NCBI GenBank assembly: GCA_000687975.1
Contig: JIAB01000001.1
Coordinates: 2,642,001-2,706,000 of the forward strand
Reading direction: 5' to 3'
DNA: 64,000 nt
Source: Lachnospiraceae bacterium AC2031
GTDB lineage: Bacteria; Bacillota; Clostridia; Lachnospirales; Lachnospiraceae
The notes under the pieces: model-generated
Database searches by the model: none
What the model was told of the DNA's origin: nothing
Seen by the model: the letters and a program-made list of their open reading frames with translations, nothing else
Shown here: piece by piece, positions 46,683-55,008 of the stretch
How the letters are laid out: every line of letters starts with the position of its first letter
Numbering within the stretch: the stretch's first letter is position 1
Position numbers and translations under genes: made by a program

Positions 46683-47953
46683 AAACCTTAATCAAAATGA
46701 GTATGAAACTTCTGGTGAGAACAAAGATTATATGGCTTTTCATTGTTTTTATGCCAATATTATCAACTCTTTTGTTAAAGGGTAATACACACTATACAGC
46801 TTTTGTAGAAGAAGATGAGCTGGTAGTTGAACTTGATTCAGCAGATGAAAAGGTTGCATATTATGGTGCAAATGGAGAGTATATAGTTAAAGTATATGAT
46901 GCCTCAAATACAGAGCTTTCTAATTATCTTTTAGATAGACTTGGAAACAGCGGACTGTTTACTATATGTAGAGCAGATATTTCTGAGAAGGAAGTTACAG
47001 ATGAGTTTATTAAAGACCGTATAGAGTTTGATGCATATGAAGATCGTATGGGTTCAGCTCTTTATATACCAGCTGATTTTGATGAAAAGATGCTGGAAGG
47101 TAAGATGGATGAAGCCCTTACAATGTATGTTCTTTCAGATGATTCAAGAACAGATGCGCTTGAAAATGAGCTAACACTGCAGCTTTCAAGAATAGATACT
47201 GCAAAAGATTATATAGTAGAAGCTGACTCAGAAGCTGAGGAAATAGTAGAAAACCTTAAGTCTGTTGATGATATGACACCTGAAAAGGAAGTGACTGCAG
47301 TTGCAGGTTCAGGAAATAACCTGACTCAGGAACAGTCTGATCAGAAGGCTCAGATGGGATATGCATTCTCATTCCTTACACTTGGTTTTGTATTTGCAGG
47401 ATTCTTTGTAGCTAACGGAGCAATCAAGGAACAGAAAAATGGTGTCTTTACAAGAGTTTCTCTTTCTAAGACAAACGTGCTTACATATTTTGCTTCCAAA
47501 TTTGTAACAGTATTTCTTGTATCAGTTCTTATGACAGGAGTTGTTGCTGTATGCAGTCTGATGATTGATATGAATGATGTTGGAATGAGCAGACCAGTAT
47601 TTGTTTTAATAATCTTTATGATGGGTCTTATCTTTAGCTCACTCAGTATGTTTATGGGAATTATGATGAATGATGTATTTGGTGCCAGTGTAGCAACATT
47701 TACACTCTGGTGTATGTCATCACTCTTTAGTGGTTCTTACTTTCCTCTGGATTCAGCATCTAAGGCAATCAAGGTTATATCTGCTCTGATGCCTCAGAAA
47801 TGGTTCCTTCAGGGTACTGAAATGATATTTGTTGGAGACAACAAGGCTTACGGTATGTTAATATGTATAACAGTAGCATATTTAGCAGTAATCCTTAGCC
47901 TCGGCGGTATTGGCCTTAAGGTTAGAAGGAGTGAAGAGTGGGGAGAGTCGTAA
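46679..47953 (+). CDS. ABC-2 type permease, second of two
   Basis: This 424-residue permease has an N-terminal helix (about 17-35), an acidic outer domain (about 36-240) and about six C-terminal helices. I start at the ATG at 46679, which follows AAAGGGAGGAAG and overlaps the previous stop; an upstream in-frame start at 46628 lies inside the first permease. It overlaps the following kinase gene by 16 bases. The exported substrate is unknown. Confidence 0.88.
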   Translation: MKTLIKMSMKLLVRTKIIWLFIVFMPILSTLLLKGNTHYTAFVEEDELVVELDSADEKVAYYGANGEYIVKVYDASNTELSNYLLDRLGNSGLFTICRADISEKEVTDEFIKDRIEFDAYEDRMGSALYIPADFDEKMLEGKMDEALTMYVLSDDSRTDALENELTLQLSRIDTAKDYIVEADSEAEEIVENLKSVDDMTPEKEVTAVAGSGNNLTQEQSDQKAQMGYAFSFLTLGFVFAGFFVANGAIKEQKNGVFTRVSLSKTNVLTYFASKFVTVFLVSVLMTGVVAVCSLMIDMNDVGMSRPVFVLIIFMMGLIFSSLSMFMGIMMNDVFGASVATFTLWCMSSLFSGSYFPLDSASKAIKVISALMPQKWFLQGTEMIFVGDNKAYGMLICITVAYLAVILSLGGIGLKVRRSEEWGES

Positions 47954-49125
47954 GCGACAATTTAAAAGAAAAATACTTTTTAATAGTACGTATCATCATC
48001 ATGTTGCTTTTCAGCGGATATGGAGTGATGATAAATGAAGAGAAGACAGGAGTATCTGCAGAGATACTCCTGCTTATTTCGTTATATATATCTATGGTCT
48101 GTCTGAAAGAGTTTGTTGATGGCAGGAAGAAAGCAGTTTTCCTTGTAGTAGCTGCAATAGATATTATCTCTGTTTTGTACATGGGCGGGGCTGGATATAT
48201 ATTCCTGGGAGCCTTTCTTTATTACGAGATTCTACTTTGTATAAGGGCCAGAAGAATCTGGTATTATCTGATATATATGACCATATTCATAGAGAAGTAC
48301 ATCTTGGTTAGTATTATTGAAGAGATGCCTCTGGATGTGATCACACAGATAATCATTCTCACATTTATGCTTGTCTTTTATATGCAGCATGAATTTGTAG
48401 TTACTGACTACGAAAAGCAGATGATGCAAGATACTATAACTCAGCAGAGTCTGAAAAGAGATATGCGAATTCAGGAGACCACTGCAAGAGAGCAGATGAA
48501 GAAGAACATTCTTATGTCTGAGAATAAAGTTCTGGAAGAAAGAGCAGCGCTTTCACAGACCCTTCATGATAAGCTGGGTCACAACATAAATGGTTCTATA
48601 TACCAGCTTGAGGCGATAAAGGTTATAATGGATAAAGATCCAGATAAGGCACGCTCTATGACTCAGGCGGTTATAGATCAGCTTCGAACTGGTATGGATG
48701 AGATCCGTGCAATACTTAGAAAAGAGAGACCTGAGAAAAAGCAAATGGCACTCCTTCAGCTTTATGAGCTCTGTGAGGACTGTAACAATAAAGGTGTTGA
48801 GGCTGAGTTTGAAAGTGATGGCGATCTTTCAAAGGTACCAGATCACTTATGGGAAGTGATTCTGGATAATGCATTTGAAGCGGTTACCAATTCTATGAAG
48901 TATTCCAGCTGTGAACATATAAATATTGGTATAGTAGTAATGAATAAAATGGTGAGATGCACCATCAAGGATGACGGCGTTGGCTGTGATAAGATTGAAG
49001 ATGGTATGGGTCTCTCTGGAATGCGTAAGAGAATACGTGAGGCAGGCGGCACAATCGACTTTGAAAGTAAAAATGAATCTGGAACCCAGAAGGGCTTCAA
49101 GGTCAACATGCTCCTCCCACTTTAG
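47938..49125 (+). CDS. Sensor histidine kinase, NarX/DesK type
   Basis: This 395-residue kinase has about six N-terminal helices (15-165), a coiled dimerisation segment, a HisKA_3 H-box QTLHDKLGHNINGS and an HATPase domain with DNAFEAVTNSMKYS and DDGVGC. It has no large outer domain, so it probably senses within the membrane or through the ABC proteins. The start is GTG with GAAGGAG six bases upstream, inside the permease gene. The LuxR-type regulator follows by 33 bases. Confidence 0.9.
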   Translation: MGRVVSDNLKEKYFLIVRIIIMLLFSGYGVMINEEKTGVSAEILLLISLYISMVCLKEFVDGRKKAVFLVVAAIDIISVLYMGGAGYIFLGAFLYYEILLCIRARRIWYYLIYMTIFIEKYILVSIIEEMPLDVITQIIILTFMLVFYMQHEFVVTDYEKQMMQDTITQQSLKRDMRIQETTAREQMKKNILMSENKVLEERAALSQTLHDKLGHNINGSIYQLEAIKVIMDKDPDKARSMTQAVIDQLRTGMDEIRAILRKERPEKKQMALLQLYELCEDCNNKGVEAEFESDGDLSKVPDHLWEVILDNAFEAVTNSMKYSSCEHINIGIVVMNKMVRCTIKDDGVGCDKIEDGMGLSGMRKRIREAGGTIDFESKNESGTQKGFKVNMLLPL

Positions 49126-49158
49126 TTTCACTTAAAGAAATATAAAAGGAAATATAGT

Positions 49159-49824
49159 ATGGAAAAGATTAAGGTTATAATTGCAGATGACTCCGACTTT
49201 GTTCGTGATGGAATGAAGATAATCCTGGATGTGGATGATGACTTTGAGGTTCTTGGTTCAGCTGCCAATGGCCGCGAGGCTATAGAACTGGCTGAGAAAG
49301 AGAAGCCGGATGTGTTCCTTATGGATATACAGATGCCGGAGATGGATGGTATAGAGGCAACAAAGTATATTGTGGAGCATGACCTGGGAAAGGTTCTGAT
49401 CCTGACCACATTTGACGATGATGACCTGGTAAAGCAGGCTTTACAGTCTGGAGCAAAGGGTTATCTTATAAAGAATCATACTCCGGATCATTTAAAGCAG
49501 ATGATAAAGTCAGTTTATAACGGAACTGGCGTAATGGAAGGAAGTATACTTGAAAACCTAGCTTCAGGTGCTTCTCTTGGGGGACAGCCGGAAGGACAGG
49601 ACAGCGGTATGGCAGCAGGAGCAGGATTTGATGCAACTGGTTATTCTGATAGAGAACTGGATATAGTGAAGGCTGTAGCTGAAGGTCTTTCAAACAAAGA
49701 GATTGCGGCTAAGCTTTTTATATCTGAAGGAACAGTAAAGAATTATATTACGAATATCCTTTCGAAGGAGAATCTGTCTCATAGAACAGCGCTTGCTGTT
49801 TACTATCTGACAGGCAGGAAATAA
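49159..49824 (+). CDS. NarL/FixJ-family response regulator
   Basis: The 221-residue protein has a receiver domain with ADDSD (9-13), phosphoacceptor Asp56 in LMDIQMP, and Thr and Lys in LTTFDD and LIKNHTP. A LuxR-type helix-turn-helix near the C terminus contains GLSNKEIAAKLFISEGTVK. A short Gly/Ala/Gln-rich linker joins them. It is the partner of the kinase upstream and probably controls the ABC genes of the same cluster. AAAAGGAAAT precedes the ATG. Confidence 0.93.
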   Translation: MEKIKVIIADDSDFVRDGMKIILDVDDDFEVLGSAANGREAIELAEKEKPDVFLMDIQMPEMDGIEATKYIVEHDLGKVLILTTFDDDDLVKQALQSGAKGYLIKNHTPDHLKQMIKSVYNGTGVMEGSILENLASGASLGGQPEGQDSGMAAGAGFDATGYSDRELDIVKAVAEGLSNKEIAAKLFISEGTVKNYITNILSKENLSHRTALAVYYLTGRK

Positions 49825-49846
49825 GAATTATTAGTAGGTGAAAAGT

Positions 49847-50512
49847 ATGATACTTGTTATTGAAGATGATGTAATGATCAATAATCTGCTGTGTAAAGTT
49901 CTGAATGATAATGGCTACGAAACAGACAGCGCTCTTGATGGGGAGATAGGACTTACAAAAGCACTGGAAAAAGAATATGAAATGGTACTCCTGGATCTCA
50001 TGCTTCCTAAGAAGACTGGCGAAGAGGTCCTTGCTGAGCTTAGAAAGACCAAGAATACTCCAGCCATTGTGCTTTCTGCAAAGAATGAAGTAATCAATCG
50101 TATTGAGCTATTAAGACTTGGAGCGGATGATTATATCAGCAAGCCTTTCGATGTGGATGAGGTAATACTTCGTATTGAAGCAGTACTAAGACGTACTGGA
50201 AGTATGACGGCTCCTTCAACTCTTGAGTATAAGAAGATGAGACTGGATAAAGAGGCAAAAAGAGTCTTCATAGAAGAAGAGGAAATCACTTGTACGGTTA
50301 TGGAGTATAGTATTCTTGAGCTTATGCTTGAGAATCCTAACAAGGTTTTTTCAAAACGTAATCTTTTTGAGAGTGTTACCGGCGATGAATACCTTAGCGA
50401 TGATAACACTATGAACGTTCATATGAGTAATCTCCGTAAGAAGATTGCGAAGGCAACCGACGAACCTTATATAGATACAGTCTATGGAATGGGGTATCGC
50501 CTTTCGAAGTAA
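49847..50512 (+). CDS. OmpR-family response regulator
   Basis: This 221-residue protein has a receiver with IEDDV (5-9), phosphoacceptor Asp50 in LLDLMLP and SKPFD, and a winged-helix domain ending in TVYGMGYRLSK. I start at the ATG at 49847, six bases after AGTAGGTG. An upstream GTG at 49838 overlaps that site. The ABC genes that follow and a histidine kinase after them (52295) complete the module. The kinase is separated from its regulator by the ABC genes, as in lantibiotic-protection loci. Confidence 0.92.
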   Translation: MILVIEDDVMINNLLCKVLNDNGYETDSALDGEIGLTKALEKEYEMVLLDLMLPKKTGEEVLAELRKTKNTPAIVLSAKNEVINRIELLRLGADDYISKPFDVDEVILRIEAVLRRTGSMTAPSTLEYKKMRLDKEAKRVFIEEEEITCTVMEYSILELMLENPNKVFSKRNLFESVTGDEYLSDDNTMNVHMSNLRKKIAKATDEPYIDTVYGMGYRLSK

Positions 50513-50604
50513 TCTTTAGTTTTTCTTTAGGATTGATGAATCATTTCCTTATATAGGTAGTTTAATATGGCATCATCAAAAGGAAAACGAAAGGGGAAAA
50601 AACA

Positions 50605-51528
50605 ATGAGTGATATTATACTCGAGACAAATCATCTTACAAAAAGATTTCACCAAAATTTAGCGTTAAATGACGTAAGTATAAAACTTGAGAAGAATCGT
50701 ATATATGGATTCATCGGGGAAAATGGTGCAGGTAAGAGTACATTTATGAAGATAATCGCAGGGCTTTCATTTCCTACCTCAGGAGATATAACCCTGATGG
50801 GAGAAAGCAGCGCGAGTGGTCTTGCTAGAAAACGTAAGAGTTTGGGTACAATGATCGAAGGCCCATACCTCTATGGTAACTATACATTATGGCAAAATGT
50901 TGAGATCCAGAGATTGCTTGTAGGAAATCCTGATAAATCTGCAACAGACAGAGTAATCGAACTGGTTGATCTTACAGATCATGCGAAGAAGAAGGCCAAG
51001 AAGCTTTCCATGGGTATGAAGCAGAGACTGGGTGTAGCTATGGCGCTAGTGGGAAATCCAAGATTTCTTATCTTAGATGAACCAATTAACGGTCTTGATC
51101 CTATAAATATCATAACTCTCAGAAATATGCTGAAGAAGATAAATGAGGAGCAGGAATGTACAATCTTTGTATCAAGTCACATCCTCAGTGAGCTATATCT
51201 TCTTGCAACTGACTTCATATTTATACATAAGGGTTCTATAGTTGAAACTTCAACCCATGAGGAGTTAGAAGAAAAGTGTAGTCAGTACATTCAGGTTAAG
51301 ACTAACAACATTCCTGAAACAGTTACAATTCTTGATAAATACTTCCCAGATATTACATATAAAGTGGTGGCAGATGATACTGTTAAAGTACATGGAAAGA
51401 CTGAAATCATGTCTGATCTTTCCAGATACTTGATGGAGGCTGGAATAGTAGTATATGAGCTATCTAACAAGGAACTGTCACTTGAGGAATATTTTGTAAG
51501 TATTATGGGAGGTGAGGCAAATGCTTAA
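50605..51528 (+). CDS. ABC transporter ATP-binding protein (BcrA/lantibiotic immunity type)
   Basis: This 307-residue ATPase has Walker A GENGAGKST, signature LSMGMKQRLGVA, Walker B RFLILDEPINGLDP and H-loop SSHILSE. The last 80 residues form the regulatory extension common in BcrA and LanF proteins. AAAGGGG precedes the ATG. It overlaps the permease gene by eight bases. Protection against bacitracin-like or lantibiotic peptides is the usual role; the substrate here is not known. Confidence 0.92.
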   Translation: MSDIILETNHLTKRFHQNLALNDVSIKLEKNRIYGFIGENGAGKSTFMKIIAGLSFPTSGDITLMGESSASGLARKRKSLGTMIEGPYLYGNYTLWQNVEIQRLLVGNPDKSATDRVIELVDLTDHAKKKAKKLSMGMKQRLGVAMALVGNPRFLILDEPINGLDPINIITLRNMLKKINEEQECTIFVSSHILSELYLLATDFIFIHKGSIVETSTHEELEEKCSQYIQVKTNNIPETVTILDKYFPDITYKVVADDTVKVHGKTEIMSDLSRYLMEAGIVVYELSNKELSLEEYFVSIMGGEANA

Positions 51529-52243
51529 TTTACTTAGAATTGAAGGATACAAGTTTAGAAGATTTAAACCTTTTTATTTCTGTCTTGCTATGTTGGTTAT
51601 TCTTGGAATAGTGGGCGCAGTTCGTGGATTATCACAAAATTATATAAATTACTATGGCATTGGTATAATGCATGACGGCTTTGTTGATTCAGTGCAGGAT
51701 TGTTCATTTGCATTTGTCATTAGTATGTTGATAGCTTGGTATACAGGTTTGGACTTTACCAATAGAACTGTGCATAGATCTATAGTTACAGGTGGTAAGA
51801 GATGGATGGTTATTGCAACCAGAATTATGGCCACTAGCCTTATGACTTTTATATTCCATTTATTCCTTATAGGCTCTCAGATAGTTACCTTTGGAAAGAC
51901 CTGTGGTTATTCACTTGAAGGATTCTGTAGGCAAGATCTTGTATGGCTTGGTGTAGTAGCTCTTCAGCTTATTGCTGAAAATGCATTCTATACACTGATA
52001 ACTGTAATATGTGGAAATGTGTATACAGCTCTTTTTGCCTGTGTTATCATAGCTGCCATCGGTGGAAATACACTTAGAAATGTATTCGTAGGAAATACTA
52101 TATATGAGCATTCATTTTTCTGCTTCGCAAAGAGTGCATCAGCTTCAGATTTGATACCTTGTGCAATATGTGCGATAATAGCCATTATAATTTTTGTTGG
52201 TGCAACCTGCATATATTTCAATAAGAAGGATGTTTTAAACTAG
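51521..52243 (+). CDS. ABC permease of the peptide-protection type
   Basis: The 240-residue permease has six hydrophobic segments and the short loops of LanE/LanG or BcrB-type permeases. I start at the ATG at 51521, six bases after GGAGGTG inside the ATPase gene, rather than at the GTG at 51512. It overlaps the ATPase gene, so translation is coupled. Only one permease gene is present, so it would act as a homodimer with the ATPase. Confidence 0.85.
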   Translation: MLNLLRIEGYKFRRFKPFYFCLAMLVILGIVGAVRGLSQNYINYYGIGIMHDGFVDSVQDCSFAFVISMLIAWYTGLDFTNRTVHRSIVTGGKRWMVIATRIMATSLMTFIFHLFLIGSQIVTFGKTCGYSLEGFCRQDLVWLGVVALQLIAENAFYTLITVICGNVYTALFACVIIAAIGGNTLRNVFVGNTIYEHSFFCFAKSASASDLIPCAICAIIAIIIFVGATCIYFNKKDVLN

Positions 52244-52294
52244 AAGCAAGCGGCATTTAGCTTGATTTAATTAGAAATAATAAGGAGGACTGTT

Positions 52295-53179
52295 ATGTTA
52301 TATGTAATAATAATACTTAGCATAATAGTCCTCTTTTTGCTTGTTAGGCTCTTAGTACTAAAGAGAGAAATGAAACGAGTCATTTGGGAGATGAGGAATA
52401 ATCCGGATAAGAATAATATGAATTGTGATTTTATAGATGCGGATCTTCAGAATATGATTGTGGAAGTTAATAATCTGTATGATCATATAATGCGGATAAA
52501 AGCGGATAGTAAGAAAGATGAGAAAAAGATAAAAGAATCAATCGCTTTGATATCACATGATATGAGAACTCCACTTACTTCTATAATTGGTTACCTGCAG
52601 GTTGCGAAAAAAACCGAAGATAGTAAAGAAAAAGATTTCGATATTGATATAGCTTTGGATAGAGCAAGATACCTTAATAATCTAGTAAATGACTTCTTTG
52701 AAATATCACTTATAGAGTCTGATCAGGTTGACATAATTCTAGAAAAAGTGAATATGTGTGAGCTTATATGTGAAGAGATACTTGCTGAAAGTCCTGAGAT
52801 AGATAAGAAGGGAATCGAGCCTAAATTCCCTCAGGCTGAAGAGAATATCTTTGTAAATGCTGATAGACAGAAGCTTGTCAGGGTAATTCAAAATCTCATA
52901 TCCAATGCTGTAAAATATTCGAATGATAGACTGGATTTTTATATAGAAAATGGTAATATGGAAACAGTTACTATAAAGATTCAGACTGACTCTTCTGAAG
53001 ATGTGGATACTGACAAGATATTTGACAGATTTTATCAGAAGGATTCCTCCAGAACTAAAGGAGGGGCAGGACTGGGCCTATACATCTGTAAGGAATTTGT
53101 GGAACGAATGGGAGGCACCATCGCTGCAGCTCAGGAGGAGAATACATTTGAGATTATTCTAGAACTTAAAAAAGCATAG
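52295..53179 (+). CDS. Small sensor histidine kinase
   Basis: The 294-residue kinase has one N-terminal helix (about 2-22) and almost no outer domain, then HisKA with LISHDMRTPLTS and an HATPase domain with NLISNAVKYS and GGAGLGLYICK. The usual DxGxG box is degenerate, reading QTDSSEDVD, as in some lantibiotic-locus kinases. With no sensor domain it probably detects peptide flux through the ABC proteins. AAGGAGG precedes the ATG. Its regulator is probably 49847-50512. Confidence 0.88.
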   Translation: MLYVIIILSIIVLFLLVRLLVLKREMKRVIWEMRNNPDKNNMNCDFIDADLQNMIVEVNNLYDHIMRIKADSKKDEKKIKESIALISHDMRTPLTSIIGYLQVAKKTEDSKEKDFDIDIALDRARYLNNLVNDFFEISLIESDQVDIILEKVNMCELICEEILAESPEIDKKGIEPKFPQAEENIFVNADRQKLVRVIQNLISNAVKYSNDRLDFYIENGNMETVTIKIQTDSSEDVDTDKIFDRFYQKDSSRTKGGAGLGLYICKEFVERMGGTIAAAQEENTFEIILELKKA

Positions 53180-53221
53180 TCAATCATAAGGCATCTAAGC
53201 TGAAGCCGCACAAATAGGGCA

Positions 53222-53315
53222 TTTACAACTTGTTCATAATTTCTTTACGACATATTAATTACTTTTTTACGATATCTTAAACACTATCTTTACAACCTAT
53301 GTTAAAGTGTATACA
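53222..53315 (+). promoter_or_regulatory. Four direct repeats spaced 22-23 bp
   Basis: TTTAC(A/G)A(C/T) occurs at 53222, 53244, 53266 and 53289, with start-to-start distances of 22, 22 and 23 bases. Each is followed by a related T-x-TTAA-like stretch. TATACA at 53310-53315 could be a -10 box. The array lies between the kinase stop and a terminator, in a gap that otherwise holds no gene. Confidence 0.65.
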
Positions 53316-53371
53316 AGTTCAACAAGTGAATAAATTCTCTTTTGAAACAAATAGTGTAAATAGTGTGAAAA

Positions 53372-53408
53372 TAAAGGACGCGGATAACTCAGCGTCCTTT
53401 ATTTTTTG
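53372..53408 (+). terminator. Intrinsic terminator downstream of the repeat array
   Basis: AAAGGACGC (53373-53381) pairs with GCGTCCTTT (53392-53400), followed by ATTTTTT. It could end the kinase transcript or a short RNA of about 85 nt started by the repeat-array promoter. Confidence 0.9.
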
Positions 53409-53434
53409 TGATTAATGAGAATGCATGACCGCAT

Positions 53435-53470
53435 GACCGCATCTTACCGTCTAGTTTCTACCACTTACCG
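53435..53470 (+). repeat. 36-bp shared upstream element, copy B
   Basis: This is the second copy of the element at 18961-18996. It contains CTTACCG at 53443 and again at 53464, 21 bases apart. It ends 70 bases before the ATG at 53541, matching the 71 bases of copy A. ACCG also recurs just upstream (53428 and 53436). Confidence 0.7.
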
Positions 53471-53500
53471 CCTATGTCGATACAGACATGGGCGTTTTTT
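53469..53500 (+). terminator. Hairpin with T-run in the leader of the small membrane protein
   Basis: CGCCTATGTC (53469-53478) pairs with GACATGGGCG (53485-53494) and is followed by six Ts. As it lies between the shared element and the gene at 53541, it may be an attenuator rather than a plain terminator. Confidence 0.75.
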
Positions 53501-53540
53501 GTTATCTTAGCCTTACCAAATACAAAGGAGGTAAATGAAT

Positions 53541-53720
53541 ATGGTATCAAGATTTCTGCAAAGTAAGTGGTGGCATCTGTTCGCAGCATTTTATATGGTG
53601 GCTATAATAGCGTACATCATATTCTTCGCAGTGACACAGAGAATACTAATGATAGGATTCCTGGTTTCTACATTATTCATGCTTGGAATAGAGCTATGGA
53701 TATTTATGAAAAAGAAATAA
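53541..53720 (+). CDS. Small two-helix membrane protein
   Basis: This is a 59-residue protein with two hydrophobic segments (about 11-32 and 36-54) and a basic end (KKK). I prefer the ATG at 53541, nine bases after GGAGG, over the ATG at 53535, only three bases from it. I do not recognise a family. The shared 36-base element lies 70 bases upstream and a LytTR regulator gene follows, which suggests regulatory linkage. Confidence 0.65.
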   Translation: MVSRFLQSKWWHLFAAFYMVAIIAYIIFFAVTQRILMIGFLVSTLFMLGIELWIFMKKK

Positions 53721-53788
53721 CCAGGTGTGGATGTTTGAAAGTGTTTTCTATATAATGGTATCTGGAAGAATCTTTTGGAGGGAAAATT

Positions 53789-54238
53789 TTGAAGGTTGAT
53801 ATAAATATATCAAAAGAAGTGAAGGAACCTTACGTGGTTATTCATACAAATGAAATGACAAATGAAATATCAGATCTGGCGAATAGTATCTCTGAAATGT
53901 CAGCTAGTTCGTCAGGTGGACGGCTCATAGGAAATGTAGATGACCGTATGATCGTTCTTGAGGCAGATACAATAAGCGTGATTCGTGTAGATAACGAGAA
54001 GGTTTATGTTGTATCTGATGGAACATCTTATAGAGTGAATAAGAGAATGTATGAATTATTGGATATGCTAGGCAAAGATTTTATGCAGGTGTCAAAGTCA
54101 GCTAGTATCAACCTGAAGTTCCTGAAGAGTGTAGAACCATATTTTAATGGAGTGATGGTTCTTAATCTTAAGGATGGGGAAAAAGAGTATATCTCTCGTA
54201 AATATGTACCAGCCCTTAAGAAGTATCTGGGAATTTAA
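53789..54238 (+). CDS. LytTR-domain transcriptional regulator
   Basis: This 149-residue protein has a short N-terminal region and a LytTR domain (about 50-147) with NVDDRMIVLEADTISVIRVD and QVSKSASINLKFLKSV. It has no receiver domain. It starts with TTG, six bases after GGAGGG. A DUF3021 gene follows by 40 bases and then a CPBP protease remnant, the same order as at 59778-61503 but degraded. Confidence 0.88.
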   Translation: MKVDINISKEVKEPYVVIHTNEMTNEISDLANSISEMSASSSGGRLIGNVDDRMIVLEADTISVIRVDNEKVYVVSDGTSYRVNKRMYELLDMLGKDFMQVSKSASINLKFLKSVEPYFNGVMVLNLKDGEKEYISRKYVPALKKYLGI

Positions 54239-54278
54239 TTATTCGTTATTAATAGAACTATAGATAAGGAGAAATACT

Positions 54279-54716
54279 ATGAAATCAAGTACGATTGTTA
54301 TAGATATAGTAAAATCAACAGTGATCAGTATTCTGATGAGTACATTTATTTTCGTCATTGTTGGAGTGATTTTTGATCAGATTGGGAAGGGAACCTTCAC
54401 AACAAGTAACTACGGATTTACAAAGATGGTGCTTGCCTGTGTTTTTACAGGACTAGGCTTCGGAGTCCCAACATTTCTTTATAGCATGGAAAATATTCCA
54501 ATGTTTTTAGCATCTATAATACACTTAGGAATTGGCTTTACAGTTTACTTCTTTGTTGCATCCCAGGTTGGATGGATTCCTAAGCAGGCGGGAACAGTTG
54601 CCAGTGTTTGCACAATAGTAGGAGTAATAGTTGTGGGACTTATTATCTGGGGATGTTTCCTCAAGTATAATAAGAATCTGGCCGATCGAATGAACAAGGC
54701 TCTGGAACAGAGGTAA
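54279..54716 (+). CDS. DUF3021-type four-helix membrane protein
   Basis: This 145-residue protein has four hydrophobic segments (about 12-32, 48-66, 73-93 and 105-127) and a charged tail (NKNLADRMNKALEQR) like that of 39593-40066. It follows the LytTR gene by 40 bases with AAGGAG before the ATG. A role in controlling the adjacent LytTR protein is inferred from the recurring pairing. Confidence 0.8.
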   Translation: MKSSTIVIDIVKSTVISILMSTFIFVIVGVIFDQIGKGTFTTSNYGFTKMVLACVFTGLGFGVPTFLYSMENIPMFLASIIHLGIGFTVYFFVASQVGWIPKQAGTVASVCTIVGVIVVGLIIWGCFLKYNKNLADRMNKALEQR

Positions 54717-54722
54717 GAAATT

Positions 54723-54926
54723 TTGAAGATACTTATAGCAGAGTATATAAAGGATGGCGGTAGCGCCATGGTTGTTGATTCAGAGCTGAATGTAATATCT
54801 CTTGGTGGCGATGTAACTCAGTTTATGAACTTATACTCAAAAACAAAAAATATATGTATCCCAATAGTTATACATATCCTTATAAATTCCTTTGGTGTTA
54901 TGTTCATGTTGCTGACATATCAATAG
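54723..54926 (+). pseudogene. Remnant of a CPBP intramembrane protease gene
   Basis: This is a 67-codon frame starting at TTG after AGAGG. Its last 30 residues read NLYSKTKNICIPIVIHILIN and continue hydrophobic, matching the third CPBP motif (HxxxN). The first two motifs (EExxxR and FxxxH) and most helices are missing, so an internal deletion is likely. An intact CPBP gene holds the same position in the cassette at 60697. The first 35 codons match nothing I know. Confidence 0.6.
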
Positions 54927-55008
54927 AGGATTGTATTTTTTTATATTTGTGATAAAGTATTAGATGTTGTTTTTATCCAATATAAAAAAATATAGAAAGA
55001 GGGATAGT

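Noticed and set aside
53222-53296. Regular repeats that might be a CRISPR array
   Set aside because: The conserved part is only about 8-15 bases, the intervals are not unique spacers of 30 bases or more, and no cas gene is near. A regulator-binding array fits better.
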